From Candidatus Tumulicola scandinaviensis (GTDB taxonomy: Bacteria; Vulcanimicrobiota; Vulcanimicrobiia; Vulcanimicrobiales; Vulcanimicrobiaceae): a DNA stretch of 61,271 nt. The position numbers were made by a program, and so were the translations under genes. Location: assembly GCA_003140835.1 (NCBI GenBank), contig PLLA01000051.1, positions 1 to 61,271 of the forward strand, written 5' to 3'. Below the pieces are notes generated by a model. The model made no database searches. It had not been told where the DNA came from and saw only the letters and a program-made list of their open reading frames with translations. Below, one piece after another: positions 8,114 through 15,649 of the stretch. How positions within the stretch are numbered: position 1 is the stretch's first letter; each line of letters begins with the position of its first letter.

Positions 8114-8655
8114 TTAGACCTTAAACTCGATGTCGCCAAACTGCCGTGGATCGTAGTTGGGGTCGTTGGCGGGCCGCGGCATATCTTTCCACCAGGTGCT
8201 ATACATGACGAGCCATTCGAAGTTCTCGAAGAGGAACGGATTGCCGCGGACGCGCCGTAACCGCTCGACGAACGGCCGAATTGTTTCCCACCGCGAGCGC
8301 AGCATGAATCCGACCGCGTCGACGAGCAGCGATGCGTCGAGGACGCGGCGGCGCGTCAGGCACGCCACCGTCTCGACGTACTGCGCGACCAGCACGAGCG
8401 CCTGATCGTCGGAAGAACTCCAAAGTCACGGCGTACCGTTTCGTCGTCGGAATAGCGCGCTCCGATGCCGTCGAGCTGCGCGAACGCTTCAACGATTTTT
8501 GCATCCGTGAGACGTGCGATTGCGTCTAAAATTGCGAGGGCGTTACGCTCGTGTTCGATCTGTTTGTTCTGACGAGTTAGGAGGAGCGTCGACAGGCCGA
8601 GCGCGACGAGGGAAACGACGACCGAGGCGGCCGCGAAGGCCTGCTCCGAGCTCAA
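8114..8655 (-). pseudogene. Frameshifted gene for a membrane-anchored protein of the DUF4760 kind
   Basis: From a TTG at 8655, 10 bases after the acyl-CoA dehydrogenase stop, the first frame encodes SSEQAFAAASVVVSLVALG (a transmembrane helix), then RNALAILDAIARLTDAKIVEAF and ends out of frame near 8410. The second frame continues with LVAQYVETVACLTRRRVLD, an R-S-R-W-E-T-I-R-P-F-V segment and a C-terminal WLVMYSTWWKDM to 8114. Joined, the product would be about 180 residues with the layout of DUF4760-type proteins. One base must be gained or lost between about 8405 and 8425. This is either a true inactivation or an assembly error. Confidence 0.65.
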
Positions 8656-8665
8656 TCGGGGATTC

Positions 8666-9814
8666 TCACAAACCCATGAGACGCGCCAACACCAATCGCT
8701 GCACTTCGTTGGTGCCTTCGCCGATTTCGTTGATTTTCTGGTCGCGATACATCCGCGAAATCGGATACTCGTCCATGAATCCGTAGCCGCCGTGAACTTG
8801 CAGCGCTTCGTTGACGACGCGGTGCGAGAGCTCGCCGGCAAAAAGTTTGGCGAACGAAGCCGATTGCACGTAGTCGCGGCCTTGGTCTTTCTCCCAGGCG
8901 GCGCGGAGCATCATGAGGCGTGCGTGCTCGATCTCGGTGAGCATGTCGACGAGCTTGAACGAGATGGCTTGAAACTTACTGATCGGACGGCCGAACGCAT
9001 GGCGTTCTTTCGCGTATTTGATGGCTTCGTCGTATGCGCCCGTCGCAAGACCGATCGAAAGCGCCGCCACCGAAATGCGACCGCCGTCGAGGATGGTGAG
9101 AAACTGGTGGTACCCCTCGCCTCGAGGTCCAAGCAAGTTTTCTTCAGGAACCGTCGCGTCGGCAAACGACAGCTCGCGCGTGTCCGACGCGCGCCATCCC
9201 ATCTTTTTATATTTTTTGCTGCGCACGAACCCCGGCGTGTCTTGGGGTACGATGAGGTTCGAGATCTCGGGCTTGCCGTCGGGGCGAGTTCCGGTCACCG
9301 CCGTGATGGTGGTGCCCCCGCTGATGCTGGTTCCGGAGTTGGTAATGAACGCCTTGGTTCCGTTGATGACCCAGTTACCGTCTTTGAGCGTGGCTTTCGT
9401 CGAGACGTTTCCCGCGTCGCTTCCGGCGTTGGGCTCGGTCAAGCCGAAACCCCACAACATCTTGCCCTGCGCCAGCGGCACGAGGTACCGCTCTTTCTGT
9501 TCCTGCGTGCCGAAAAGGTAGAACGGCGTGGCCCCGAGCGAGACGTGCGCGGCCATGGTAATCGCCGTGGAGGCGTCCGCGCGCGCGATCTCCATGACGG
9601 CCAGCGCGTAGCTCACGGTGTCGCCGCCGGCTCCGCCGTATTCCTCGGGAAAAGGCAGCCCCATGAAGCCCAATTCGCCCATTTTGGCAACGAGCTCGTA
9701 TGGGAAGGCCTCGTCTCGGTCCATCTGCTCGGCGCGCGGTTTCACCTCGTTCTGTGCGAACTCGCGCGCCAGGCTTTGGATCGCCCGTTGCTCGTCGGTC
9801 AAATCGAAGTTCAT
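8666..9814 (-). CDS. Acyl-CoA dehydrogenase
   Basis: A 382-residue flavoenzyme of full family length that oxidises acyl-CoA to the 2-enoyl-CoA in the cytoplasm. Features are the N-terminal FDLTDEQRAIQSLAREFA, the FAD-binding LTEPNAGSDAGNV segment, VHGGYGFMDEYPISRMYRD, and GEGTNEVQR, whose Glu is at the place of the catalytic base in short/medium-chain enzymes. Chain-length preference cannot be read from sequence. It is alone apart from the frameshifted gene behind it, and divergent from ftsE (45 bases). Confidence 0.95.
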   Translation of the reverse strand: MNFDLTDEQRAIQSLAREFAQNEVKPRAEQMDRDEAFPYELVAKMGELGFMGLPFPEEYGGAGGDTVSYALAVMEIARADASTAITMAAHVSLGATPFYLFGTQEQKERYLVPLAQGKMLWGFGLTEPNAGSDAGNVSTKATLKDGNWVINGTKAFITNSGTSISGGTTITAVTGTRPDGKPEISNLIVPQDTPGFVRSKKYKKMGWRASDTRELSFADATVPEENLLGPRGEGYHQFLTILDGGRISVAALSIGLATGAYDEAIKYAKERHAFGRPISKFQAISFKLVDMLTEIEHARLMMLRAAWEKDQGRDYVQSASFAKLFAGELSHRVVNEALQVHGGYGFMDEYPISRMYRDQKINEIGEGTNEVQRLVLARLMGL

Positions 9815-9859
9815 GGCAGAGGTATAGGTCGCAGCCTGAGGAAAACTCCTTTCGCCGCG

Positions 9860-10570
9860 ATGATCTCCCTGCGCAACGTTTCGTTAATCTACCCGAACGG
9901 CGTGCACGCCCTCGACAACGTGAACCTCGAAATCGCCAAAGGCGAGTTCGTGTTTCTGGTCGGGCATTCGGGCACCGGTAAATCCAGTTTGCTCCGGCTT
10001 CTCTATCGCGAAGCGCGACCGACCGCCGGTGAGATCATTCTCGACGGCATCCGCGTGGATCGCTTGCGACGTCAGCGCGTGCCGGCATTACGCCGTCATC
10101 TCGGCGTCGTCTTCCAAGACTACAAGCTCCTCGTGGACAAGACCGTTTGGGAGAACGTCGCGTTCGCGATGCAAGTTACCGGGGCTCACACGCGCGACGT
10201 CATGCGTCAAGTTCCGCGCGTTCTGGATCTGGTCGGCCTATCGCATAAGAGCCGCATGTATCCCGGCGAACTTTCGGGAGGCGAACAACAGCGCAGCGCA
10301 ATCGCGCGAGCGCTCGTCAACAATCCGAAGATCCTCCTGTGCGACGAGCCGACTGGAAATCTCGATCCATCGAACACGTCCGAAATCATGGAGCTGCTGC
10401 TCCGCATCAACCTCAAAGGAACGACCGTCGTGGTCGCAACCCACAACCAAGCGGTGGTCGACCGCATGCGGCGCCGGGTCGTGCGCTTGGAAAACGGCCG
10501 AATCGTCACCGACGAAGAACGGGGCTACTACTATCTTGGACTGGGGCAGGGTCAAATTCTTTCTGGGTGA
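9860..10570 (+). CDS. ftsE: Cell division ATP-binding protein FtsE
   Basis: A 236-residue ABC ATPase. Walker A is GHSGTGKS (about residues 35-42), the signature is LSGGEQQR, and Walker B is ILLCDEPTGNLDP. FtsE works with the membrane protein FtsX at the division septum to drive conformational activation of peptidoglycan hydrolase activators such as EnvC. Identity as FtsE, not another ABC ATPase, is supported by ISLRNVSLIYPNG at the start and by ftsX and an EnvC-type gene directly behind it. The ftsX start lies inside its 3' end. Confidence 0.95.
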   Translation: MISLRNVSLIYPNGVHALDNVNLEIAKGEFVFLVGHSGTGKSSLLRLLYREARPTAGEIILDGIRVDRLRRQRVPALRRHLGVVFQDYKLLVDKTVWENVAFAMQVTGAHTRDVMRQVPRVLDLVGLSHKSRMYPGELSGGEQQRSAIARALVNNPKILLCDEPTGNLDPSNTSEIMELLLRINLKGTTVVVATHNQAVVDRMRRRVVRLENGRIVTDEERGYYYLGLGQGQILSG

Positions 10571-11417
10571 GGTGTTGCGCAACTTTACGCGCAACGCCAG
10601 CATGCAGGCGACCGCCATCGGTACGGTCGCCATAACGATCGTTCTACTGGGACTCTTCCTTTTCGTGCGCGCTGCGCTCGCCGGAATGGGCGCGCACCTC
10701 TTGGATCAGATCGAGATTTCGGCATATCTCAAAGCCGACGCCGCTCCCGCGCAAGTCCTGGCCATTCGCCACTTCCTGACCGCCGATCCGCGGATTGCGT
10801 CGGTCACCTTCGTACCCAAGAAACAGGGGCTCGCCGAGCTTCGCGATCGCACGAAAGGCGTGATCGACACGGCATTGCTGACCGAAAACCCGCTACCCGA
10901 CAAGTTTCGCGTTAAGGTTCACATTCCGGAGGAAGTACCGGCCGTTGCGGCCGGCATTCGCCGTTTGGACGGGATTGAGAACGTCGTGTACGGGCAAACC
11001 ATCGTCGCGCGCCTGCTTCAGCTCGGCGTCGTGCTGCGCCGCGTCGGCATCGGCGTCATCGTCGTTTTTCTTGCCGTCGCCGGCATCATCATTTCGAACA
11101 CCATTCGTTTGACGGTGTTCGCGCGGCGCCGCGAGATCTCGATCATGCAGCTCGTTGGCGCGACCAACCTCTACATCCGCATTCCGTTCATTTGCGAAGG
11201 CTTGCTGGACGGCTTGATCGGAGCGTTGCTGGCCGTGGGCATTCTCGCCATCGCGCGCGCCACGCTTTGGCCGCGGCTCCTCGAAGCGCTGCCCTGGGTG
11301 CAACTCAACACGTCGGCCATCAGCCCGGCCATGCTGGTTGCCGAACTGTTCGCGGTGGGCGGCGCAGTCGGCATCGTGGCCTCGTGGATCTCCGTCGGCC
11401 GGCATCTCCGGACGTAG
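10536..11417 (+). CDS. ftsX: Cell division permease-like protein FtsX
   Basis: A 293-residue membrane protein with the FtsX layout: a cytoplasmic N-tail (DWGRVKFFLGEVLRNFTRN), one transmembrane helix, a periplasmic domain with the EISAYLK strand and TFVPKKQGLAELR, then three further helices including RRREISIMQLVGATN. It transmits FtsE ATP hydrolysis to the periplasm. The start is taken as TTG at 10536 because it gives the usual FtsX N-terminus; it overlaps ftsE by 35 bases, so translation is probably coupled. No ATG is available before the first helix. Confidence 0.93.
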   Translation: MDWGRVKFFLGEVLRNFTRNASMQATAIGTVAITIVLLGLFLFVRAALAGMGAHLLDQIEISAYLKADAAPAQVLAIRHFLTADPRIASVTFVPKKQGLAELRDRTKGVIDTALLTENPLPDKFRVKVHIPEEVPAVAAGIRRLDGIENVVYGQTIVARLLQLGVVLRRVGIGVIVVFLAVAGIIISNTIRLTVFARRREISIMQLVGATNLYIRIPFICEGLLDGLIGALLAVGILAIARATLWPRLLEALPWVQLNTSAISPAMLVAELFAVGGAVGIVASWISVGRHLRT

Positions 11418-11423
11418 TAGCCG

Positions 11424-12623
11424 TTGAACTACGGACGGCGCGCCGGCTCGGCATTTGCGATGGTGCTGATGCTCCTTCCGGGCTTGGCTCTCGGGAGCCA
11501 GCAGTCCATACAAGAACGCATCGAAGCCGAGCGAGCGAAAGCGGCCAAGATTCAGGCGGCCCTGCACGTCAAGCGCTCGCAACTGCACGCCGTGACCCGG
11601 CGATACAACGATTTACAAGCACAGCTCGGCGAGACGACTGCCGCCATCGACACCGTCAACGCGCGCATCGGCGGTCTCGACGAAGAAGCCTCCGCGACGC
11701 AGCGGCGGATCGATTGGAATACCGTGCAGCTCGATGCCGCCAAACGATCGTTGAAACTGCACGACGACTTGTTGCGTCGGCGTTTGGTCGACATTTATGA
11801 AAACGGCGACCTCAGTTACGTCAACGTCTTGATTTCGGCGCACTCGTTTAGCGACTTCGTCGAACGCTGGGAAGATCTGCGACTTCTCATCGGTACCAAC
11901 GAGCGCGCGGTGCGGGCGCGCAAGAAAGCCGAGGGTTTGGTTGCGAGCGTCGAAGCCAGCCTGGAGCGCACGCGATTACAACTGCAGCAGGAACAAGAGG
12001 CGCAACAAGAGGCGCGCAACCAACTCGACACGTTGGCGGCCGAACGCCGCAACCTCGTCAGTCTGACGGGCGCCGAACGGCGCACGGCCGCCTCGCAAGT
12101 GGCCCAAATGGAAGACTTGTCGGCAGCCGAGGAGTCACAGCTCGAGTCGCTCATTCAAGAGCGGCAGCGCGAGCTGGAAGCGCAGCGGCGAGCGGCCGGT
12201 ATTACCGGTGGCGGGGGCGAGGAAGCCTCCGGCGGACCCGGGTCGTTCTCATGGCCGGTCACCGGCACGATCACCTCACCCTTCGGCTGGCGATCGAACC
12301 CCTTCGGCGGCTCGCCCGAGTTCCACCAAGGCCTGGATATTGCGGCGCCGAGCGGAACGACGGTAACGGCGGCGGCCGGTGGAACCGTTATTATGGCGCA
12401 ATGGTACGGCGGCTACGGCAACTACATCCTGATCGACCACGGGGGCGGGTACTCGACCGGCTACGGTCACCTCTCGGCGATCTACGTTTCGAACGGCCAG
12501 AGCCTCAAGCGCGGCCAAGCGATCGGCGCAGTGGGATCGACCGGCGCATCGACGGGCCCCCACCTCCATTTTGAGATAAGAATTGATGGAAAACCCGTAG
12601 ACCCCGCACCCCGGCTCCATTAA
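11424..12623 (+). CDS. EnvC-like murein hydrolase activator / M23 peptidase
   Basis: A 399-residue exported protein: signal sequence (to about residue 24), a long coiled coil (about 25-245), a Gly-rich linker, and an M23/LytM domain (about 270-399) with FGWRSNPF, HQGLD and HLHFE. The H-x-x-x-D and H-x-H zinc ligands are intact, so unlike EnvC of E. coli it may cut peptidoglycan itself. The coiled coil is where EnvC-type proteins dock to FtsX. It starts with a TTG six bases after ftsX, which with the order ftsE-ftsX-this gene supports the role in septal wall hydrolysis. Confidence 0.93.
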   Translation: MNYGRRAGSAFAMVLMLLPGLALGSQQSIQERIEAERAKAAKIQAALHVKRSQLHAVTRRYNDLQAQLGETTAAIDTVNARIGGLDEEASATQRRIDWNTVQLDAAKRSLKLHDDLLRRRLVDIYENGDLSYVNVLISAHSFSDFVERWEDLRLLIGTNERAVRARKKAEGLVASVEASLERTRLQLQQEQEAQQEARNQLDTLAAERRNLVSLTGAERRTAASQVAQMEDLSAAEESQLESLIQERQRELEAQRRAAGITGGGGEEASGGPGSFSWPVTGTITSPFGWRSNPFGGSPEFHQGLDIAAPSGTTVTAAAGGTVIMAQWYGGYGNYILIDHGGGYSTGYGHLSAIYVSNGQSLKRGQAIGAVGSTGASTGPHLHFEIRIDGKPVDPAPRLH

Positions 12624-12689
12624 GACTTATCGAGTATCGTTTCTGGGTAAGAACCCCTAGCCGGTTCATCCGGGTAGTGTAAAGGACAA

Positions 12690-14099
12690 ATGAGCCTCAA
12701 AATCCGCGCGCTGCTGGCCGCGCTCATCGTCGTCATCGTCGCCGCGGCAGGGGCGTTGTTCGTCGCGCACCGGACCGACGTGGTAGCGCGCCAACAAGGT
12801 TTCGACGTCGCCACCACCGGCGACGTTCGCGACTTGTTCGATCCGATGGAAGCGGCCAGCCCGCAACTGGCCGGTCTCGCGTTGCGCAAGCTCGTCGACA
12901 GCTACTACAAGCCGGTCGACCCGCAAACGCCGCTCGCCGGCGAACAAACCGCACTGCGCAGCTACTTACACTCCAAGAAGATCGAGAACGCCACCCTGCC
13001 CGACCAGAGCCCGAGCGGGAACGTCTTACAAGACGCCGATCTCGTTGCCAGCCAGCTCGCGTACGCGCAGCAGCACTACGCCGGCGCGCTCGGCGCCACC
13101 GGGCGAAGCGATCTCTCCGAAGTGGCGCTGCGCGGCATCATGGCCTCGATGAAAGATCCCTACACGGTTTATCTCTCGCCGCGCGAGTATCAAGGACTCC
13201 ACGAATCGCTCAGCGGTGGTAATTTCGGCGGTATCGGCGTCTACATCTACCAACTCAAGGACGGGCGCGTGGTGGTGCAGCCCATCGAGGAGATGCCGGC
13301 GGCACGCGCCGGCATGAAGCCGGGCGAAGTCGTCGATACGATCGGCGGCAAGCCCGTCCGCGGGCTCACGCTCGATCGCGTCGAGCAGATGATTCGCGGG
13401 GAGCCCGGAACGACCGTTCAAATATCGACCCACCCGTTTAAGGGCGGGACGCAAGAACGCTCGTATTCGATCGTTCGCGAAACCATTCACGTGCCGTCGG
13501 TACGCGCGAAGATGGAAGGAAGCATCGACTACATCCGGTTAGCCGATTTCGGCGAAACGTCCGGGGACGAAGTGCGCAAAGCGTTGCTCGATGGCCACGC
13601 CAAGGGTGCCAAAGGCTACATCCTCGACTTGCGCGACAACGGTGGCGGCCTGGTGGAAACCGCGGTTCAGATATCGAGCCTCTTCGTTCCGCAAGGCACG
13701 ATCGTCTCGACGATTCGTCGCGACGGCGGTCGCACCACGTCGGAAGCGCTCGGCACCGCCATCGGCGGTTTGCAGCCGCTCGTTATTCTGGTAAACAAGT
13801 ACTCCGCCAGTGCTTCGGAAATTACGGCCGGCGCGCTCCAAGACTACCATCTCGCTACGTTGATCGGAACGCGCACGTTTGGCAAAGGTGTGGTGCAAAG
13901 CATCTATCCGATGCCGGATCAAGGCGCGTTGAAAATCACGACCGCTCGATACGTGACTCCGCTGGGCCGTGACATTCAGCACCGCGGCATCGATCCGGAT
14001 ATCCTGGTGAATCAGGACACCGACCCTTCGCTCATCGACACTCCCGCCGACAAGCAGCTCGCCGCTGCCAAGGCCCGGCTACGCTCTCTCTCCCAATGA
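12690..14099 (+). CDS. ctpA: S41 carboxy-terminal processing protease, copy 1
   Basis: A 469-residue protease: N-terminal membrane anchor or signal (residues 5-28), a PDZ domain (about 165-250, with PAARAGMKPGEVV) and an S41 catalytic domain. The Ser is in YSASASE (about residue 372) and the Lys in RTFGKGVVQ (about 398), the Ser-Lys dyad of the family. It cuts C-termini of periplasmic proteins, in several bacteria including cell-wall hydrolases. AAAGGA precedes the ATG. Its place right after the EnvC-like gene suggests a role in controlling peptidoglycan turnover. Confidence 0.93.
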   Translation: MSLKIRALLAALIVVIVAAAGALFVAHRTDVVARQQGFDVATTGDVRDLFDPMEAASPQLAGLALRKLVDSYYKPVDPQTPLAGEQTALRSYLHSKKIENATLPDQSPSGNVLQDADLVASQLAYAQQHYAGALGATGRSDLSEVALRGIMASMKDPYTVYLSPREYQGLHESLSGGNFGGIGVYIYQLKDGRVVVQPIEEMPAARAGMKPGEVVDTIGGKPVRGLTLDRVEQMIRGEPGTTVQISTHPFKGGTQERSYSIVRETIHVPSVRAKMEGSIDYIRLADFGETSGDEVRKALLDGHAKGAKGYILDLRDNGGGLVETAVQISSLFVPQGTIVSTIRRDGGRTTSEALGTAIGGLQPLVILVNKYSASASEITAGALQDYHLATLIGTRTFGKGVVQSIYPMPDQGALKITTARYVTPLGRDIQHRGIDPDILVNQDTDPSLIDTPADKQLAAAKARLRSLSQ

Positions 14100-14109
14100 T
14101 TTGGACAGC

Positions 14110-15486
14110 ATGAAACGCTTTTTTGCCCTGTTTATCGGAACGTTCTTCGCTACTACGCTCGTCGCGTTGCCGGCCGCCTCAGGGGCGGTCGCAACGCCAG
14201 CCACGACGATCCAAATTTCGCCGGCCGACGCCGGCGAAATCGCGAACGGCTACCAGCACCTGACGACCGACTTTTACAAAAAAGTCGATCCGCAGACGGT
14301 GCTCGCGACCGTGCGTTCGGAGCTGCTCGCGGCGATGCGGACGGCCGGCGTGCCCCACGCGACGCTGCCCGATCTAAAATCCAGCGACGCCGGCGGCACG
14401 AACGTGCGCGGCATCGATCGCGAGGTCGAAGTCGCCGCCGCGCAATCGCGTTCCAAGTTCACCGTCCACCAGCTGAGCTACATCGCGCTCGACGCCATGA
14501 TGCGGTCGGTCGACGATCGCTACACGGTCTTTCTGACGCCCAAGGAGTTCGCCGCCCTCAATCAAGATCTCGACGGCGGGGATTTCGGCGGCACCGGCAT
14601 CGTCATTCAAATCGACGATCAGACGAAGTACATTCTCGTCGAGAACGTCGTTCCCGACGGCCCGGCCGACAAAGCCGGCGTGCAGCAAGACGACTTGATC
14701 ACCGCCATCGACGGCAAGTCGACGAAAGGACTGACGGTACAGGAAGCCAGCAGCAAGCTGCGCGGCAAAGAAGGCACCAGCGTTTCCTTGACGCTGCTTC
14801 GCGACGGAACGGCGACGCCGTCGCCGATCACGATCGTACGCGCCAAGATCCATCAGCTCAGCGTCTACGAGAAAATGCTGCCCGAGAAGATCGGCTACGT
14901 AGCGTTGACGGTATTCGGACGCGACACCGGGGCCGAGCTGAACAGCGCGCTCACGCGTCTGCAACAACAGGGAGCGCGCGCGATCGTGCTCGACTTGCGC
15001 GACAACGGCGGCGGATATCTCGAGGCGGCCGTGGCGGTGAGCTCCAAGTTCATTTCCAGCGGCCCGATCGTTTCGGTCGAGTCGCGCGCCTCGAACATCA
15101 CGACGCTGGAAGCCGACGACACGGCCATCGATCCATTACCGTTGGTCGTTCTGGTGAACGGCTATACGGCGTCCGCGTCGGAAATCACGTCGGGCGCGAT
15201 TCAAGACAGCGGCGTCGGAACGATCATGGGCACGAAGACCTTCGGCAAAGGCGTCGTGCAGACGATCTACCCCATGCCGGACGGCTCCGCCGTCAAGATC
15301 ACGACCGCGCGCTATCTTACGCCGCGCAATCGCGACATCAATCATCTCGGCATCTCTCCCGACGTTATCGTCGTCGAGAACAAACGCCCGCAGTACGGCA
15401 TTCCGGCGAAAGACGGTCAGCTCGAACGCGCCATCCAGTATCTCAACGAGAAGCTGGCCAAGCTCAACCAAGAAAACGGCGTATAG
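14110..15486 (+). CDS. S41 carboxy-terminal processing protease, copy 2
   Basis: A 458-residue paralogue of the gene before it, with a cleavable-looking signal (MKRFFALFIG to AASGA), a PDZ domain (GPADKAGVQQDDLI) and the same Ser in YTASASE (about 355) and Lys in KTFGKGVVQ (about 380). The ATG at 14110 is preferred; a TTG at 14101 would add three residues. Both copies share SDxxG-free spacing and the IYPMPDxxAxKITTARY segment near the end. Different N-termini (anchor against signal) suggest the two act at different places. It is the last gene before a convergent repeat block. Confidence 0.92.
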   Translation: MKRFFALFIGTFFATTLVALPAASGAVATPATTIQISPADAGEIANGYQHLTTDFYKKVDPQTVLATVRSELLAAMRTAGVPHATLPDLKSSDAGGTNVRGIDREVEVAAAQSRSKFTVHQLSYIALDAMMRSVDDRYTVFLTPKEFAALNQDLDGGDFGGTGIVIQIDDQTKYILVENVVPDGPADKAGVQQDDLITAIDGKSTKGLTVQEASSKLRGKEGTSVSLTLLRDGTATPSPITIVRAKIHQLSVYEKMLPEKIGYVALTVFGRDTGAELNSALTRLQQQGARAIVLDLRDNGGGYLEAAVAVSSKFISSGPIVSVESRASNITTLEADDTAIDPLPLVVLVNGYTASASEITSGAIQDSGVGTIMGTKTFGKGVVQTIYPMPDGSAVKITTARYLTPRNRDINHLGISPDVIVVENKRPQYGIPAKDGQLERAIQYLNEKLAKLNQENGV

Positions 15487-15515
15487 CGACCAACTCGGGT
15501 CGTACTATCGCTCCG

Positions 15516-15644
15516 GGTTCTGACGCCCAACGTACGGGCCTCTGGACGAGGAGCGAAAGCTGGATGCCGGGAGCGACGAGCCAGGGAGCAGCTTTTTCGG
15601 ACGGATCCGAAAAAGCGAGTGTCCCGCTAATGGGCGTCAGAACC
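15516..15644. repeat. 86-nt repeat copy 2 inside a 14-bp inverted repeat, hairpin likely a bidirectional terminator
   Basis: GGTTCTGACGCCCA (15516-15529) and its exact reverse complement (15631-15644) frame the second copy of the 86-nt repeat (15536-15621). Inside is a perfect 10-bp hairpin, CTTTTTCGGA (15592-15601), loop CGGA, TCCGAAAAAG (15606-15615). The block sits between the convergent ends of the S41 gene (15486) and the RNase gene (15650), where a two-way terminator is expected. The framing inverted repeat is not seen around copy 1. Confidence 0.85.
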
Positions 15645-15649
15645 GGCCG

